64,000 nucleotides of DNA from Yersinia kristensenii. GTDB taxonomy: Bacteria; Pseudomonadota; Gammaproteobacteria; Enterobacterales; Enterobacteriaceae. Both the position numbers and the translations under genes were made by a program. Where the stretch lies: contig NZ_UHIY01000001.1 in assembly GCF_900460525.1 (NCBI RefSeq), forward strand, positions 2,356,001-2,420,000. The letters run 5' to 3'. A model generated the notes under the pieces. It was not told where the DNA came from. It saw only the letters and a list, made by a program, of their open reading frames with translations, and did no database searches. Below are positions 51,718 to 60,561 of this stretch, one piece after another. Position 1 is the stretch's first letter. Every line of letters starts with the position of its first letter.

Positions 51718-53184
51718 TTATATTGTTTTATTTTGTGAACCATCACTGACAGGGGCTTGATAGCCACCGCCGAGTGAACGGATCAAACCAATCTTGGCCT
51801 GCAATAAATTGTTGCTGGCACTGAGTTCTGATTGCTGCTGCTGTAGATATTGTGACTGGCTAATTAACAGTTCATCGCGCCCAATAACCCCTGCCTTGTA
51901 GCGGGCATCGGCGACGCTATAAACCTTTTGCATAGATTGCGATGCTGATATGGCTTGCTGTAATTGGCGTTGGCTGCTTTGCTGGATAGTGATGGCATCC
52001 GCAGTTTCCCGCACGGCATTGAGGATAGTCTGGTTGTAAGACTCAACCGCTTCATCATAAAGGGCTGATTCTTCGCCTAACTTACTGCGCAACGCGCCAG
52101 CGTGGAAAATAGGCAGTGAAATTGCAGGGGCAAAATTCCATGCTTGGCTGGCGGCTTCCAACAGATTGGGGTTAGTGCCCTGGAAGTTCGTGGTAGAGAA
52201 ACCGGCAAATCCAGTAATGGATAAGCTGGGATAAAACTCTTTGCGTGCAGCTTTAACCCGTTGATCATAAGATTCAACCAGTTGGCGCTGGGCGGTGATA
52301 TCTGGCCGCTGCCCCAGTAAATCTGTGGTCAACTCGCCTTTAGGGGCCAGGCGAGTTAGCTCTGGCAAGGGAACTGGGCGTAAGTTTTGCGTGGCACTCG
52401 GGCCTTGACCTGTCAGGGCGGCCAACTGATGTTTCAGCTGTTCACCTTGTGATTGCAGTTGGATGATTTGCTGCTTGGCAGTATCCGCCTGAACTTGCGT
52501 TTGCTGTGGAACTTCAATGCTATAGATACCCGCCTGATATTGCTTAGTGCGCAGCTCAGCCAGACTGTCATTATTATCGACTTCCTGTTGCAATACGTTT
52601 TGCAGGGCAAAATTGCTCTGTAACTGGTAATAAACCGAGGCCACTGAACTGGTCAGTGTCAGTGTGGCCTGCTGCTGTTCCGCGCGGGCAGCATTAACCT
52701 GCGCATTGGCAGCATTGACCCGATTGCGATATTTACCCCACCAATCAAACTCATAGCTAAGATTCAGGCCAAGAGTATTCGCGGTTTCATACAAAGGCTT
52801 GTCGGGATAAGACTGTAAAAAGGGTTGCAGTGTATTCTGCGAGATTTTTTCCCGATTGCTGCTGCCGTAGAGATCCAAGTTTGGGCCATTAGCTGCATCG
52901 GCTTGACCCATTACACTTTGTGCTTCACGTACCCGCGCCGCCGCTTGTTTCAGCGAAGGTGAGGTTTGCAAGCTTTGGGTCATCAAAGCATCAAGTTGGG
53001 GATCTTCCAGTACCCGCCACCACTGAGGACTTAGCGCCAACGAACTGACTTTAGGTTGCGCCAATTGGAGTTGTTGGTTATCCAGCATTTGAGACTGAGG
53101 CGCAATATTATCGCTTGAGGCGCAGCCCGCCAGTACTAAAACGGCGAACAAGGGCGTGAGTCTCCAGCTATGTGGGGATAGCAT
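51718..53184 (-). CDS. Outer-membrane efflux lipoprotein (NodT/OprM type) inside the emr operon
   Basis: A TolC-superfamily channel lipoprotein of 488 residues. The signal peptide ends in a lipobox LAGC with the cysteine near residue 21, and two outer-membrane efflux repeats follow (about residues 60-250 and 270-470). Conserved segments include YEFDWWGKYRN and LLGQRPDITAQRQLVESYD. The start at 53184 (MLSPHSWRL) gives a compact signal; a start at 53211 is possible. E. coli emrRAB lacks such a gene and uses TolC. Here it lies between emrR and emrA in the same direction, so the pump is self-contained. Confidence 0.88.
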   Translation of the reverse strand: MLSPHSWRLTPLFAVLVLAGCASSDNIAPQSQMLDNQQLQLAQPKVSSLALSPQWWRVLEDPQLDALMTQSLQTSPSLKQAAARVREAQSVMGQADAANGPNLDLYGSSNREKISQNTLQPFLQSYPDKPLYETANTLGLNLSYEFDWWGKYRNRVNAANAQVNAARAEQQQATLTLTSSVASVYYQLQSNFALQNVLQQEVDNNDSLAELRTKQYQAGIYSIEVPQQTQVQADTAKQQIIQLQSQGEQLKHQLAALTGQGPSATQNLRPVPLPELTRLAPKGELTTDLLGQRPDITAQRQLVESYDQRVKAARKEFYPSLSITGFAGFSTTNFQGTNPNLLEAASQAWNFAPAISLPIFHAGALRSKLGEESALYDEAVESYNQTILNAVRETADAITIQQSSQRQLQQAISASQSMQKVYSVADARYKAGVIGRDELLISQSQYLQQQQSELSASNNLLQAKIGLIRSLGGGYQAPVSDGSQNKTI

Positions 53185-53198
53185 AGTTATGTACCTGG

Positions 53199-53323
53199 AT
53201 ATACCCTTCATACTTCAAGCTGCATAGGTGTTGGCCGCTCTCTTCCTCATCATTGACTGGCGTCAACTCATCGGAATTTATTCGCTTGCCGCCTTCCTGC
53301 AACTCGAATTATTTAGGGTGTAG
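53199..53323. repeat. ERIC element, diverged, inside the emr operon
   Basis: Both ends match ERIC: TATACCCTTCATACTTCAAG on one side and CTGCAACTCGAATTATTTAG on the other, 125 bp in all. The central hairpin is diverged (TGACTGGCGTCA in place of the usual long stem). It lies between the emrR stop and the channel gene and so would be transcribed as part of the operon. Confidence 0.8.
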
Positions 53324-53334
53324 ATATGTTGGAA

Positions 53335-53847
53335 TTACTGTTCCGGTATTTCCATTTGGTCTAAACGCGTCAGTAACTTGCGCGTCAGCGTTTCAAGCTG
53401 TTGCTGTTCGTCGGCGTCAAGTGTTGACCAAAGAAAATGCAGACACTTATGTTGTGGGGGCAGTAATTGATTTAAAAACTCAACGCCCGCTTCAGTGAGA
53501 TGCAAATGCAAGCAACGGCGGTCATTGTGGCTTTCACGACGTTCAATCCAGCCTTTTTTTTCCAACTCGTCAGCAATTCGAGTGGCATTGGTACGTGAAG
53601 ATCCCAGTGCAGCACTTAATTCTGACGGCTGAATACTGTGGCTCGCTTGTGCTTCCAGCGTAATGAGTGCCATAAACAGAGTTTCGTTAATTCCTTGCGC
53701 TTTCAGCATTTTGTTGCGGTTTTCCAACAATTTACTGTGCATATGCATACATAATCGCGTCAGTAGGATTTCTTGATAAGGGAAATCTTTCTGCCGTTTG
53801 GCACGAGAATTAAGCATCTGTTCTATGGGACTAAACGAACTTTCCAT
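53335..53847 (-). CDS. emrR: MarR-family repressor EmrR (MprA)
   Basis: EmrR represses the emr pump and is released by its drug substrates. The 170-residue protein is nearly identical to E. coli MprA through the winged helix ([37 protein letters not shown]). The start [12 protein letters not shown] at 53847 matches E. coli. It is the first gene of the operon emrR-channel-emrA-emrB, although an ERIC element separates it from the channel gene. Confidence 0.95.
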   Translation of the reverse strand: MESSFSPIEQMLNSRAKRQKDFPYQEILLTRLCMHMHSKLLENRNKMLKAQGINETLFMALITLEAQASHSIQPSELSAALGSSRTNATRIADELEKKGWIERRESHNDRRCLHLHLTEAGVEFLNQLLPPQHKCLHFLWSTLDADEQQQLETLTRKLLTRLDQMEIPEQ

Positions 53848-54018
53848 TATAAGGAGCCTCATTAATTTCAAGTGGTACAGTAACGGTAGTGACTAATAAT
53901 GTAAACGGGTTAATAAGAGAAAAATTTAGCAATTAGTGTTATTCAGTCACTGTGTGTGAGTCATTAGTCTTATTGATTGTAAGGATATTATGTTTTAGTC
54001 AAGAAATCAGGCAAATTG

Positions 54019-54360
54019 TTACGCCAAAATCATCAGTAACTTAAATGTCAGACCGTAGCTGAGTGCCCCCAGTAACGTGGCAAAGATAATACTGTTAGTT
54101 TTATAAAAGCATCCGCAGATAACCAAAAAACCAATAAGCGTAGGAACTAATTTCTGTGGGTTATGCATAATTTCCGGTGTACTGGATACCACCAACAGAG
54201 CACAAATTGAGGCGATCCCGATGCTGTCGAGCAACAGTGACACTTTACCGCGTTGCAGACCCGCTTGTTTGCGTGCTGGCCCCAGGCGCAACGGCAAATA
54301 GCGAAACAGGTAATTTACAGTTCCCACCACCAGGCCAATAATCAGCACATCCATATTCAT
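54019..54360 (-). CDS. ygaH: Branched-chain amino acid exporter small subunit YgaH (AzlD family)
   Basis: YgaH with YgaZ exports L-valine and related amino acids in E. coli. The 113-residue protein is a four-segment integral membrane protein of the AzlD family, starting [20 protein letters not shown]. Its start overlaps the ygaZ stop by four bases, so the two are translationally coupled. The ygaZH-emrR order is that of E. coli. Confidence 0.92.
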   Translation of the reverse strand: MNMDVLIIGLVVGTVNYLFRYLPLRLGPARKQAGLQRGKVSLLLDSIGIASICALLVVSSTPEIMHNPQKLVPTLIGFLVICGCFYKTNSIIFATLLGALSYGLTFKLLMILA

Positions 54361-55130
54361 GGTTTCTGCTCCTGTTTATCACTCTCGCCATATTCTGCGG
54401 CTACTTCTGGCGCGGGTTGGAGTAAGGCCGCCAGACATCCGCCGCTAATTCCGGCCAAAATAGCCACGGGAATAGAGAACAACAACACACCGAGCAATGC
54501 GCCGGTCAAAGAGGCCATAACCGTGAGGCTGTATTGGCGTTTAAATGACGCCAATAGAAAGCTGAGAAACAGCGCTGGCAACATAAAGGAAAGAGAAGCT
54601 TCAATGGCCGGATAATTTTCCAGCGGGCCATTACCAAACATCGCGCCGATGGCGGTGCCAGCCACCCAAGATAGCCAAGAGGTGAACGCGATGCCGAGCA
54701 TCCAATTTTCACTCCAGCGCCGTTGGTCTTTCATCAATTTGGTGGTGGCGGCGGCGAACACTTCATCGGTCAGGCCAAACGCCCACAGGGCAGTTTTTTT
54801 GCCGGACAACTTAGCCACAATGCGGTGTTTCAGTGCGGGGCCATACAAGATATGGCGGACATCCATGGCCATTACGGTCAATGCGGAAACCCACAATGAC
54901 ATCCCAGCACTGAGCAGGGCGGTGATGACGAATTGGCTGGCTCCGGCATAAATAATGCAAGAAAAGAAAATACCTTCCCACGGGGTAAAACCCAGTTTTA
55001 CCGAGCTCAAACCAAAGGCGAAAGCCACGGGTAAATAACCAATAACAATGGGTAGACTATCGGTTATTCCTTCAGTGAATGTGGCGGTCGACTGATCCGT
55101 CGAGGGGGCGTCGGTGATTTGGCTTGGCAT
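54357..55130 (-). CDS. ygaZ: Branched-chain amino acid exporter large subunit YgaZ (AzlC family)
   Basis: A 257-residue AzlC-family inner-membrane protein. The motif [20 protein letters not shown] and the conserved [14 protein letters not shown] and [10 protein letters not shown] segments match E. coli YgaZ. The last residues are hydrophilic. Expression probably starts in the region that carries the intact ERIC element just upstream. Confidence 0.93.
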   Translation of the reverse strand: MPSQITDAPSTDQSTATFTEGITDSLPIVIGYLPVAFAFGLSSVKLGFTPWEGIFFSCIIYAGASQFVITALLSAGMSLWVSALTVMAMDVRHILYGPALKHRIVAKLSGKKTALWAFGLTDEVFAAATTKLMKDQRRWSENWMLGIAFTSWLSWVAGTAIGAMFGNGPLENYPAIEASLSFMLPALFLSFLLASFKRQYSLTVMASLTGALLGVLLFSIPVAILAGISGGCLAALLQPAPEVAAEYGESDKQEQKP

Positions 55131-55156
55131 AGAGTCAACTATCGATAATTTGGGTT

Positions 55157-55283
55157 ATATATCCGTCATATTGCAAGCTGCATATGTGTTGGCTGCCTTC
55201 GCTCACCCAGTCACTGGCTTATGTAAGTGACTGGGGATTGCCTCCGTTGCCGCCTTTCTGCAACTCGAATTATTTAGGGTATA
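55157..55283. repeat. ERIC element, intact (127 bp)
   Basis: A full-length enterobacterial repetitive intergenic consensus. The ends are TATATCCGTCATATTGCAAG and CTCGAATTATTTAGGGTATA, and the central stem CCCAGTCACT/AGTGACTGGG is kept at 55207-55236. It lies between ygaZ and ygaY, the usual intergenic setting. Confidence 0.9.
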
Positions 55284-55382
55284 GAATAAAGTTAAGTCAC
55301 ATTACCAGAGTGGTAATTGTCTTAACACCCTATAACCCAAATTTATATCTTCATTGATTATTAGTTAGCTAACTAATTAACA

Positions 55383-56585
55383 TCACTCCACAGGTTGATT
55401 AGCCGGGGGATCAAATCGTTTACCGACTAGCCAGGTGGTAATGTTCAAGATACACAGCACCAGCCCGGCGATAGCTACGCCATACCAGCCTGCATGTTGA
55501 TAGGCTGCGGCAGAAATCAGCGACCCCAAGGCCCCACCAATAAAATAAGTGGTCATATAACCCGCAGTTAAGCGATTTCGGGCTTCTGGCATCATGCGGT
55601 ATATCACACTCTGGTTGGTGACATGTACCCCTTGAACCGCCAGGTCTAACACGATAATCCCAATAATCAGCGCGATGATTGAATGTTGCCCCAAGGCTAT
55701 GGGTATCCATGACAATAGCAATAATCCCAAGCCGATGCTGGTGGTGATGCGGGCTTTGCCTTTATCGGCCAATTGGCCAGCTTTGGTGGCCATTAATGCC
55801 CCCGCCGCCCCGACTAAACCAAACAGCCCGATAGTGGCTTCTGAATAACCAAAAGGCGGCGAAGCCAGCAGAAAGGCCATTGAAGTCCACAAGACACTGA
55901 AGTTGGCAAATGACAGTGCGCCAAGCAAGGCGCGGGTGCGCAATACCGGAGTGCGGATAAATAAAGAAAATATTGAGCCGAGCAACTGACCATAATTCAG
56001 GCCGCTATGAGACTTATAGCGCGGCAGATAGCGCCATAAAACCAACGCCATAATTATCATCAAGACACTGGCAACCCAATAAATGGTGCGCCAGCCGCCA
56101 ATCGAGGCCAATGCGCCCGCCACGGTTCGTGCCAGTAAAATACCCAGCAACAGGCCGCTCATGATAATACCGACTACTTTACCGCGTTTTTCGGGGGCGG
56201 CCAGTGTGGCGGCTAGTGGCACCAGTAATTGTGCGACTACCGAGAACAAACCGGTGAGGGCGGTGCCGACAATCATCATGGCGAGGTTTTGCGACATGGC
56301 GGTAATCAACATCCCACCGGCCGCCAGTAGAGTCATGCCGACAATCAGCCCGCGCCGTTCAAACATATCCCCCAGCGGAACCAGGAACATTAGGCCCACC
56401 GCATAGCCCAACTGGGCGGCGGTCACGATAAAACCGGCCTGATTGACTGAAAGATTAAAGGCTTGCGCGATAGTTTCCAGCAAAGGCTGGGCATAATAGT
56501 TGCTGGCGACGGCCAGCCCGGTAGCGACCGACATTAGCGCGATCAAGGCCGGGCTCAGCCCCGATTTTTCAGTTTTTTGTATCAT
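55383..56585 (-). CDS. MFS transporter, YgaY-like
   Basis: A 400-residue, 12-segment major facilitator of the drug-efflux type. It has the loop 2-3 motif GDMFERRG near residue 72 and ARTVAGALASIGGWR in segment 5. It lies upstream of ygaZ, where E. coli K-12 has the disrupted ygaY, and is probably the intact counterpart. The substrate is unknown. It is transcribed towards ygaZ, with the ERIC element in between. Confidence 0.85.
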   Translation of the reverse strand: MIQKTEKSGLSPALIALMSVATGLAVASNYYAQPLLETIAQAFNLSVNQAGFIVTAAQLGYAVGLMFLVPLGDMFERRGLIVGMTLLAAGGMLITAMSQNLAMMIVGTALTGLFSVVAQLLVPLAATLAAPEKRGKVVGIIMSGLLLGILLARTVAGALASIGGWRTIYWVASVLMIIMALVLWRYLPRYKSHSGLNYGQLLGSIFSLFIRTPVLRTRALLGALSFANFSVLWTSMAFLLASPPFGYSEATIGLFGLVGAAGALMATKAGQLADKGKARITTSIGLGLLLLSWIPIALGQHSIIALIIGIIVLDLAVQGVHVTNQSVIYRMMPEARNRLTAGYMTTYFIGGALGSLISAAAYQHAGWYGVAIAGLVLCILNITTWLVGKRFDPPANQPVE

Positions 56586-56703
56586 GAGGAATTATTCGAA
56601 ATTGAGAAGAGAGACAGTATTAGATAAATGAGTGGGATAAGCCAAGGGATAAATTTTATTAGATTTTATCTGAAGTGCAGATCGGAGAATATCAACCAAA
56701 ACT

Positions 56704-57090
56704 TTATTCTGAAATCACACTCACATGCGCCGCCACAATCCGCCAGCCGCAGGGCAGCTTAACCCAGGTCTGCATCTGCCGGCCCACTGGTGAATGGTCG
56801 GCGCGATAAAACTCGGTGCTGGCGACCGCCATGTCCTCGCCAAAAGTGGTGATCAGGGTATTCTCTAAAGTGCGCTCTAATCCTTTTGCGGGGCGGCTCT
56901 GACGAAACTCTCGGATGGCATCAATCCCAAATAGATTTTCTCCCGCACCAAAACGGACAGTGCGGTTATCGTGCCAAAAAAGTTCATCCAATACCGGAAT
57001 GTCGTTACTCATCAGCGCCTGTTCATAGCGGTAAAATGCTGCATTTACCTGCGCAAGAATTGCCGGACGATCAATAAACTCATTTTTCAT
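56704..57090 (-). CDS. hpxZ: HpxZ/AtzH-like protein (DUF3225)
   Basis: A 128-residue protein of the SnoaL-like/NTF2-fold DUF3225 family. The family includes Klebsiella HpxZ (oxalurate catabolism) and AtzH (cyanuric acid pathway). It has RYEQALMSNDIPVLDELFW and a C-terminal SHVSVIS-type ending. The start MKNEFIDRPAIL at 57090 is preferred over the longer frame, which runs inside hpxY. It lies 20 nt after hpxY as the last gene of the cluster. The fold is known for small hydrolases and isomerases, but its role here is not proven. Confidence 0.82.
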   Translation of the reverse strand: MKNEFIDRPAILAQVNAAFYRYEQALMSNDIPVLDELFWHDNRTVRFGAGENLFGIDAIREFRQSRPAKGLERTLENTLITTFGEDMAVASTEFYRADHSPVGRQMQTWVKLPCGWRIVAAHVSVISE

Positions 57091-57110
57091 ATTATTATTC
57101 TCAAAAGTTC

Positions 57111-58511
57111 TCATCGAATGATAGGGCTCACTCGGGCGCTGACTAATCCCTGTTGTTCCAGTGCATAGGCGGCCCGCAGGCAGAGGTCTTCCCGCCATGG
57201 GGCGGCAATCAGTTGAACACCGATGGGCAGGCCGCCAGCTGTTTTCAGCGGCACCGTTACCACCGGTAAACCGAGGAATGAAATCGGCTGGGTTAGCATC
57301 CCCATACTGGCGCGAATGGGGAGGTCGATATCATTAATTTGCATCATTTCTTGCCCAATAAGTGTGGCGCTACAAGGCGTTGCGGGCGCAATCAAAATAT
57401 CCCAATGCTCAAACAATGGCAGAATTTGTTGGCGAAAATGATGGCGGAAACGTTGGGCCTGAACATACCAGCTGGCGGGCAGCATGGCTCCGGCTAACAG
57501 CCGTTCGCGTGAGAGTGGTTCAAAGCGCTGTGGAGATTCTCGCAGGGCGGGGAGATACTGATTTCCCCCTTCGGCGGCGCTGATAATAAATGCCGCTGTT
57601 CGGGCCAAATCACTCTGCGGCATCTCAGTTTCTGTTTCTGCTTCCAGTCCTTTGGCGACGGCTTGCACCGCTGCTTTGGCGTCGTCATCGCACCATTGCT
57701 GGAAATAACCGCCCAGCACCGCGCTTCTCAAACCTTGTTGGCCGCGTGACAGTAAATTTAGACTGGGCGTGTTGGGTTTATCTGATTGAAAACTATCCTG
57801 AATATCCACACCTTGCATGACATCATAAACGGCGGCCAAATCTTGCGTACAGCGCGCCATTGGGCCGATGCTATCCAAACTGGCGACAAATGGCTGAGTG
57901 CCGCCGCGTGATAATCGGCCAAAAGTCGGTTTCAGCCCGAAAATGCCGCACAGCGCGGCCGGAACGCGAATAGAGCCGTTGGTGTCACTGCCAAGGGAGA
58001 AATTCACCAACCCCGCTGCAACAGCCGCCGCCGATCCGCCCGAGGAGCCGCCAGCAATACGGTTCAGATCGTGCGGGTTGCGGGTCGCGCCGTAATGGCT
58101 ATTTTCAGTGGTAAAACCGTAGGCGTAGGCATCCATATTCAGCATGCCGGAAAGCAGCGCCCCTTGTTGGGAAAGGCGCGAAATGACCGGCGCATCTTGC
58201 CGGGCGGGGGCGCGTTCACAAAATAGACTGGCACCGGCGAGGGTGGTTTCGCCCGCCACATCAAACAGATTTTTCACCGCGTAAGGAATGGCCGCCAGTA
58301 GCGGCAGGGCTTGGCCTTTGGCGCGCAGGGTATCCAGCCGATGGGCTTCGCACAACATGCGGTCGGCGGTGATATGGGTATAAGCATTGATAGCGGGATT
58401 AACCGCATTGATGGTGTCCAGTGTTTGCAAGGCGATTTCTTGTGCAGATATTTCACCTTGATTTAGGGCTTGTTGGATCTCGGTGATGCTCAGTGCTGAA
58501 ATCTGTTTCAT
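57111..58511 (-). CDS. hpxY: Amidase HpxY (AtzE/GatA family)
   Basis: A 466-residue amidase-signature hydrolase. The catalytic lysine lies in AIPYAVKNLFDVAG, and the Ser-cisSer-Lys core is in [14 protein letters not shown] followed by GSDTNGSIRVPAALCG. The closest named relatives are AtzE (1-carboxybiuret hydrolase) and Klebsiella HpxY. The ATG at 58511 overlaps the hpxX stop in ATGA, implying coupled translation and a complex with HpxX, as in AtzE-AtzG and GatA-GatC. The natural substrate is probably a small ureide or amide acid such as oxalurate; this is inference from context. Confidence 0.88.
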   Translation of the reverse strand: MKQISALSITEIQQALNQGEISAQEIALQTLDTINAVNPAINAYTHITADRMLCEAHRLDTLRAKGQALPLLAAIPYAVKNLFDVAGETTLAGASLFCERAPARQDAPVISRLSQQGALLSGMLNMDAYAYGFTTENSHYGATRNPHDLNRIAGGSSGGSAAAVAAGLVNFSLGSDTNGSIRVPAALCGIFGLKPTFGRLSRGGTQPFVASLDSIGPMARCTQDLAAVYDVMQGVDIQDSFQSDKPNTPSLNLLSRGQQGLRSAVLGGYFQQWCDDDAKAAVQAVAKGLEAETETEMPQSDLARTAAFIISAAEGGNQYLPALRESPQRFEPLSRERLLAGAMLPASWYVQAQRFRHHFRQQILPLFEHWDILIAPATPCSATLIGQEMMQINDIDLPIRASMGMLTQPISFLGLPVVTVPLKTAGGLPIGVQLIAAPWREDLCLRAAYALEQQGLVSARVSPIIR

Positions 58512-58708
58512 AGCCGATACACTCCAGCTATCTCTTGCTTTTCGTCCAAAGGCACGGCCATCAATGGGCCAGCCATGGCGGCAATGCGTTCCAGTTGCAG
58601 TAGCAAGGCCGCACGGCGGGTATCGTCCAGCTCTAATGCTAATAAGACTTCCATTTGCCGAATATATGCAGCCCAATCCATGGCGATTTTTTCTGATGTT
58701 TCTTTCAT
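58508..58708 (-). CDS. hpxX: HpxX/AtzG-like small subunit (DUF4089)
   Basis: A 66-residue helical protein, MKETSEKIAMDWAAY at the start and PLDEKQEIAGVYRL at the end. It resembles DUF4089 members (AtzG, HpxX), which are GatC-like partners of amidases. AGGA before ATG 58708 sets the start. It lies between hpxW and hpxY and overlaps hpxY by four bases. Confidence 0.8.
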   Translation of the reverse strand: MKETSEKIAMDWAAYIRQMEVLLALELDDTRRAALLLQLERIAAMAGPLMAVPLDEKQEIAGVYRL

Positions 58709-58741
58709 GGTCATTCCTGTGCTGAATAAATACATATGAAA

Positions 58742-60328
58742 TTAATAACCGGCGGCGCTGCCATTACTGCGCGGGTCAAATGCGCCTTCCAACATGCCGT
58801 TTGAGTGGCGAACTATTGCTCCGGCATGACCGACCACTTCACTGAAATCAGGTAGCAGCTCCACCTGATGCCCGCGCTGGCGCAGGTAATCAAGGGTTTC
58901 GGCGCCGAAGCGCGCCTCCAATTTCAGTGAATCGGAGCTTTCTCCCCAAGTGCGGCCCAGTAGCCAGCGCGGTGCCGTGATGGCCTGCTGTAAGGGCAAA
59001 CCTTGCACAATGTGGCGGACAAACACCGCTGCCTGAGTTTGTGGCTGACCATCGCCGCCCATCGCGCCATACACCAGCGTTCGGCCATCTGTCAGGCGCG
59101 CGGCGGCAGGGTTTAGTGTGTGGAATGGCTGTTTCCCCGGCGCTAACGCTAGCAAATGTTGGGGGGCAAGACTGAAAGATGCGCCACGGTTTTGCCAAAC
59201 AATGCCGGTCGCGGGCAGTAATACCCCACTGCCAAACTCATGATAAATGCTTTGAATAAAGGAAACCGCCAGCCCGTTTTTGTCTATCACCCCCATCCAG
59301 ACAGTATCGCCCGGCCCGCGCCCGCCGCCCCAATCGGCGGCTTGCTCACTATTGATATCCGCCGCCAATGGGTCGAGCGATTCTTTTTCCAGCAATGATT
59401 GTGGGCAATGTTTCATCCACAGAGGGTCGGTAATCACTTGATCTCGCAGGCGAAAAGCGAGTTTGGTAGCTTCCACGAGGGTGTGAATGGTTTGGCCCTC
59501 ATTCATTTTGGCGACCGGTTTGCGGTCAGCTAACCCAAGAATAGCCAGCGATACCAACCCTTGCGTCGGCGGGGTTAGGTTGAATATTTCCCCTTGCTGG
59601 TGCTGTAGCCGCAAGGGCGTTCGGCGTTTAGGGCGATATTCAGCCAGATCTTGGGCAGTAATCGGCATGTCTGCGGCGGTGATATCAATGATGATTTTTT
59701 CGGCCAGCGGGCCGCGATAAAAGCTACTAAGCCCTTGTTCTGCCAGTGCTATCAGGGTTTGGCCCAACTGCGGCTGAACAAAGTGTTCGCCCGCCGTAGG
59801 GAGATGGCCGTGCGGCATGAAAACGTCAGTAAAATCAGTGAATTCAGCCAGTTCATAGGATTTCGCCCGGGTAGCTGCCGCCTGTGAGGGGGTGACCGGA
59901 ATACCCCGCGTTGCATAGGTAATCGCATCCGCCAATAAGCGGCGCAGTGGCAGTGCATTCTCGCCGAGTTCACTCGCAACATTCAGCGCTTCTTCCCAGC
60001 CGCCGACCGTGCCGGCAACTGTCAATGCTGCTTGCGGGCCACGGTGCGGGATGTGTTGATAGGCGCTGTAGCGCTCAAGAGTGGCGAGTGAACCGGCGGC
60101 ACCACTGGCATCAATGGCAATCGGATCGCCATTGGCTGGAACAATGAGCCAGAAACCATCGCCGCCCAATCCATTCATATGCGGGTAAACCACGGCAATA
60201 GTGGCCGCCGCCGCGACCATGGCTTCAATTGCATTGCCGCCTTCACGTAATACGGCCAAAGCGCTTTCACTGGCTAAATGATGCGGGGTGACCACCATTC
60301 CTCGCGGGGCCATGTTGCTGTTGATCAT
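58742..60328 (-). CDS. hpxW: Oxamate amidohydrolase HpxW (gamma-glutamyltransferase-like Ntn hydrolase)
   Basis: HpxW hydrolyses oxamate to oxalate and ammonia in Klebsiella; it is related to gamma-glutamyltransferase and is made as one chain that cleaves itself. The 528-residue protein has the expected nucleophile threonine at about residue 342 in GPGDTVWMGVID, the site of autocatalytic cleavage. The acidic substrate region NGLGGDGFW is near residue 52. No signal peptide is seen, so it is cytoplasmic, unlike most gamma-glutamyltransferases. AAGGAAAG precedes ATG 60328. It is the first gene of the cluster hpxWXYZ, with 33 nt to hpxX. Confidence 0.87.
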   Translation of the reverse strand: MINSNMAPRGMVVTPHHLASESALAVLREGGNAIEAMVAAAATIAVVYPHMNGLGGDGFWLIVPANGDPIAIDASGAAGSLATLERYSAYQHIPHRGPQAALTVAGTVGGWEEALNVASELGENALPLRRLLADAITYATRGIPVTPSQAAATRAKSYELAEFTDFTDVFMPHGHLPTAGEHFVQPQLGQTLIALAEQGLSSFYRGPLAEKIIIDITAADMPITAQDLAEYRPKRRTPLRLQHQQGEIFNLTPPTQGLVSLAILGLADRKPVAKMNEGQTIHTLVEATKLAFRLRDQVITDPLWMKHCPQSLLEKESLDPLAADINSEQAADWGGGRGPGDTVWMGVIDKNGLAVSFIQSIYHEFGSGVLLPATGIVWQNRGASFSLAPQHLLALAPGKQPFHTLNPAAARLTDGRTLVYGAMGGDGQPQTQAAVFVRHIVQGLPLQQAITAPRWLLGRTWGESSDSLKLEARFGAETLDYLRQRGHQVELLPDFSEVVGHAGAIVRHSNGMLEGAFDPRSNGSAAGY

Positions 60329-60389
60329 TGCTGCTTTCCTTATTGCCGATGTATTGAATATAGAAAAACTGGCTAGCAGACATTCATTA

Positions 60390-60405
60390 AGCAAGAGGTG
60401 TTCCA
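60390..60405 (-). promoter_or_regulatory. Possible sigma-54 promoter of hpxWXYZ
   Basis: On the minus strand TGGAACACCTCTTGCT has the GG-N10-GC spacing of sigma-54 promoters and matches the consensus TGGCACG-N4-TTGCW at all but two positions. A transcript would start near 60379, about 50 nt before hpxW. No clear NtrC site lies at the expected distance upstream. Confidence 0.4.
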
Positions 60406-60561
60406 CAATGGTGGGTTTATGCAGAGAATGTTGAATTTTGTGGGGAGAATGGAAATTCTCATATTAGCGGCGGGGGCTTGTGTGTTATGTTCCGCAAAAA
60501 TGCCAATATTGAAACGATGGTTTCATTAACCAGAAAACAGTTTCATTGGCTGGAGAAGAGT

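Noticed and set aside
60488..60520. TTGGCATTTTTGC on the minus strand as a sigma-54 promoter for hpxW
   Set aside because: GG and GC are only seven bases apart instead of ten, so the element cannot fit sigma-54.
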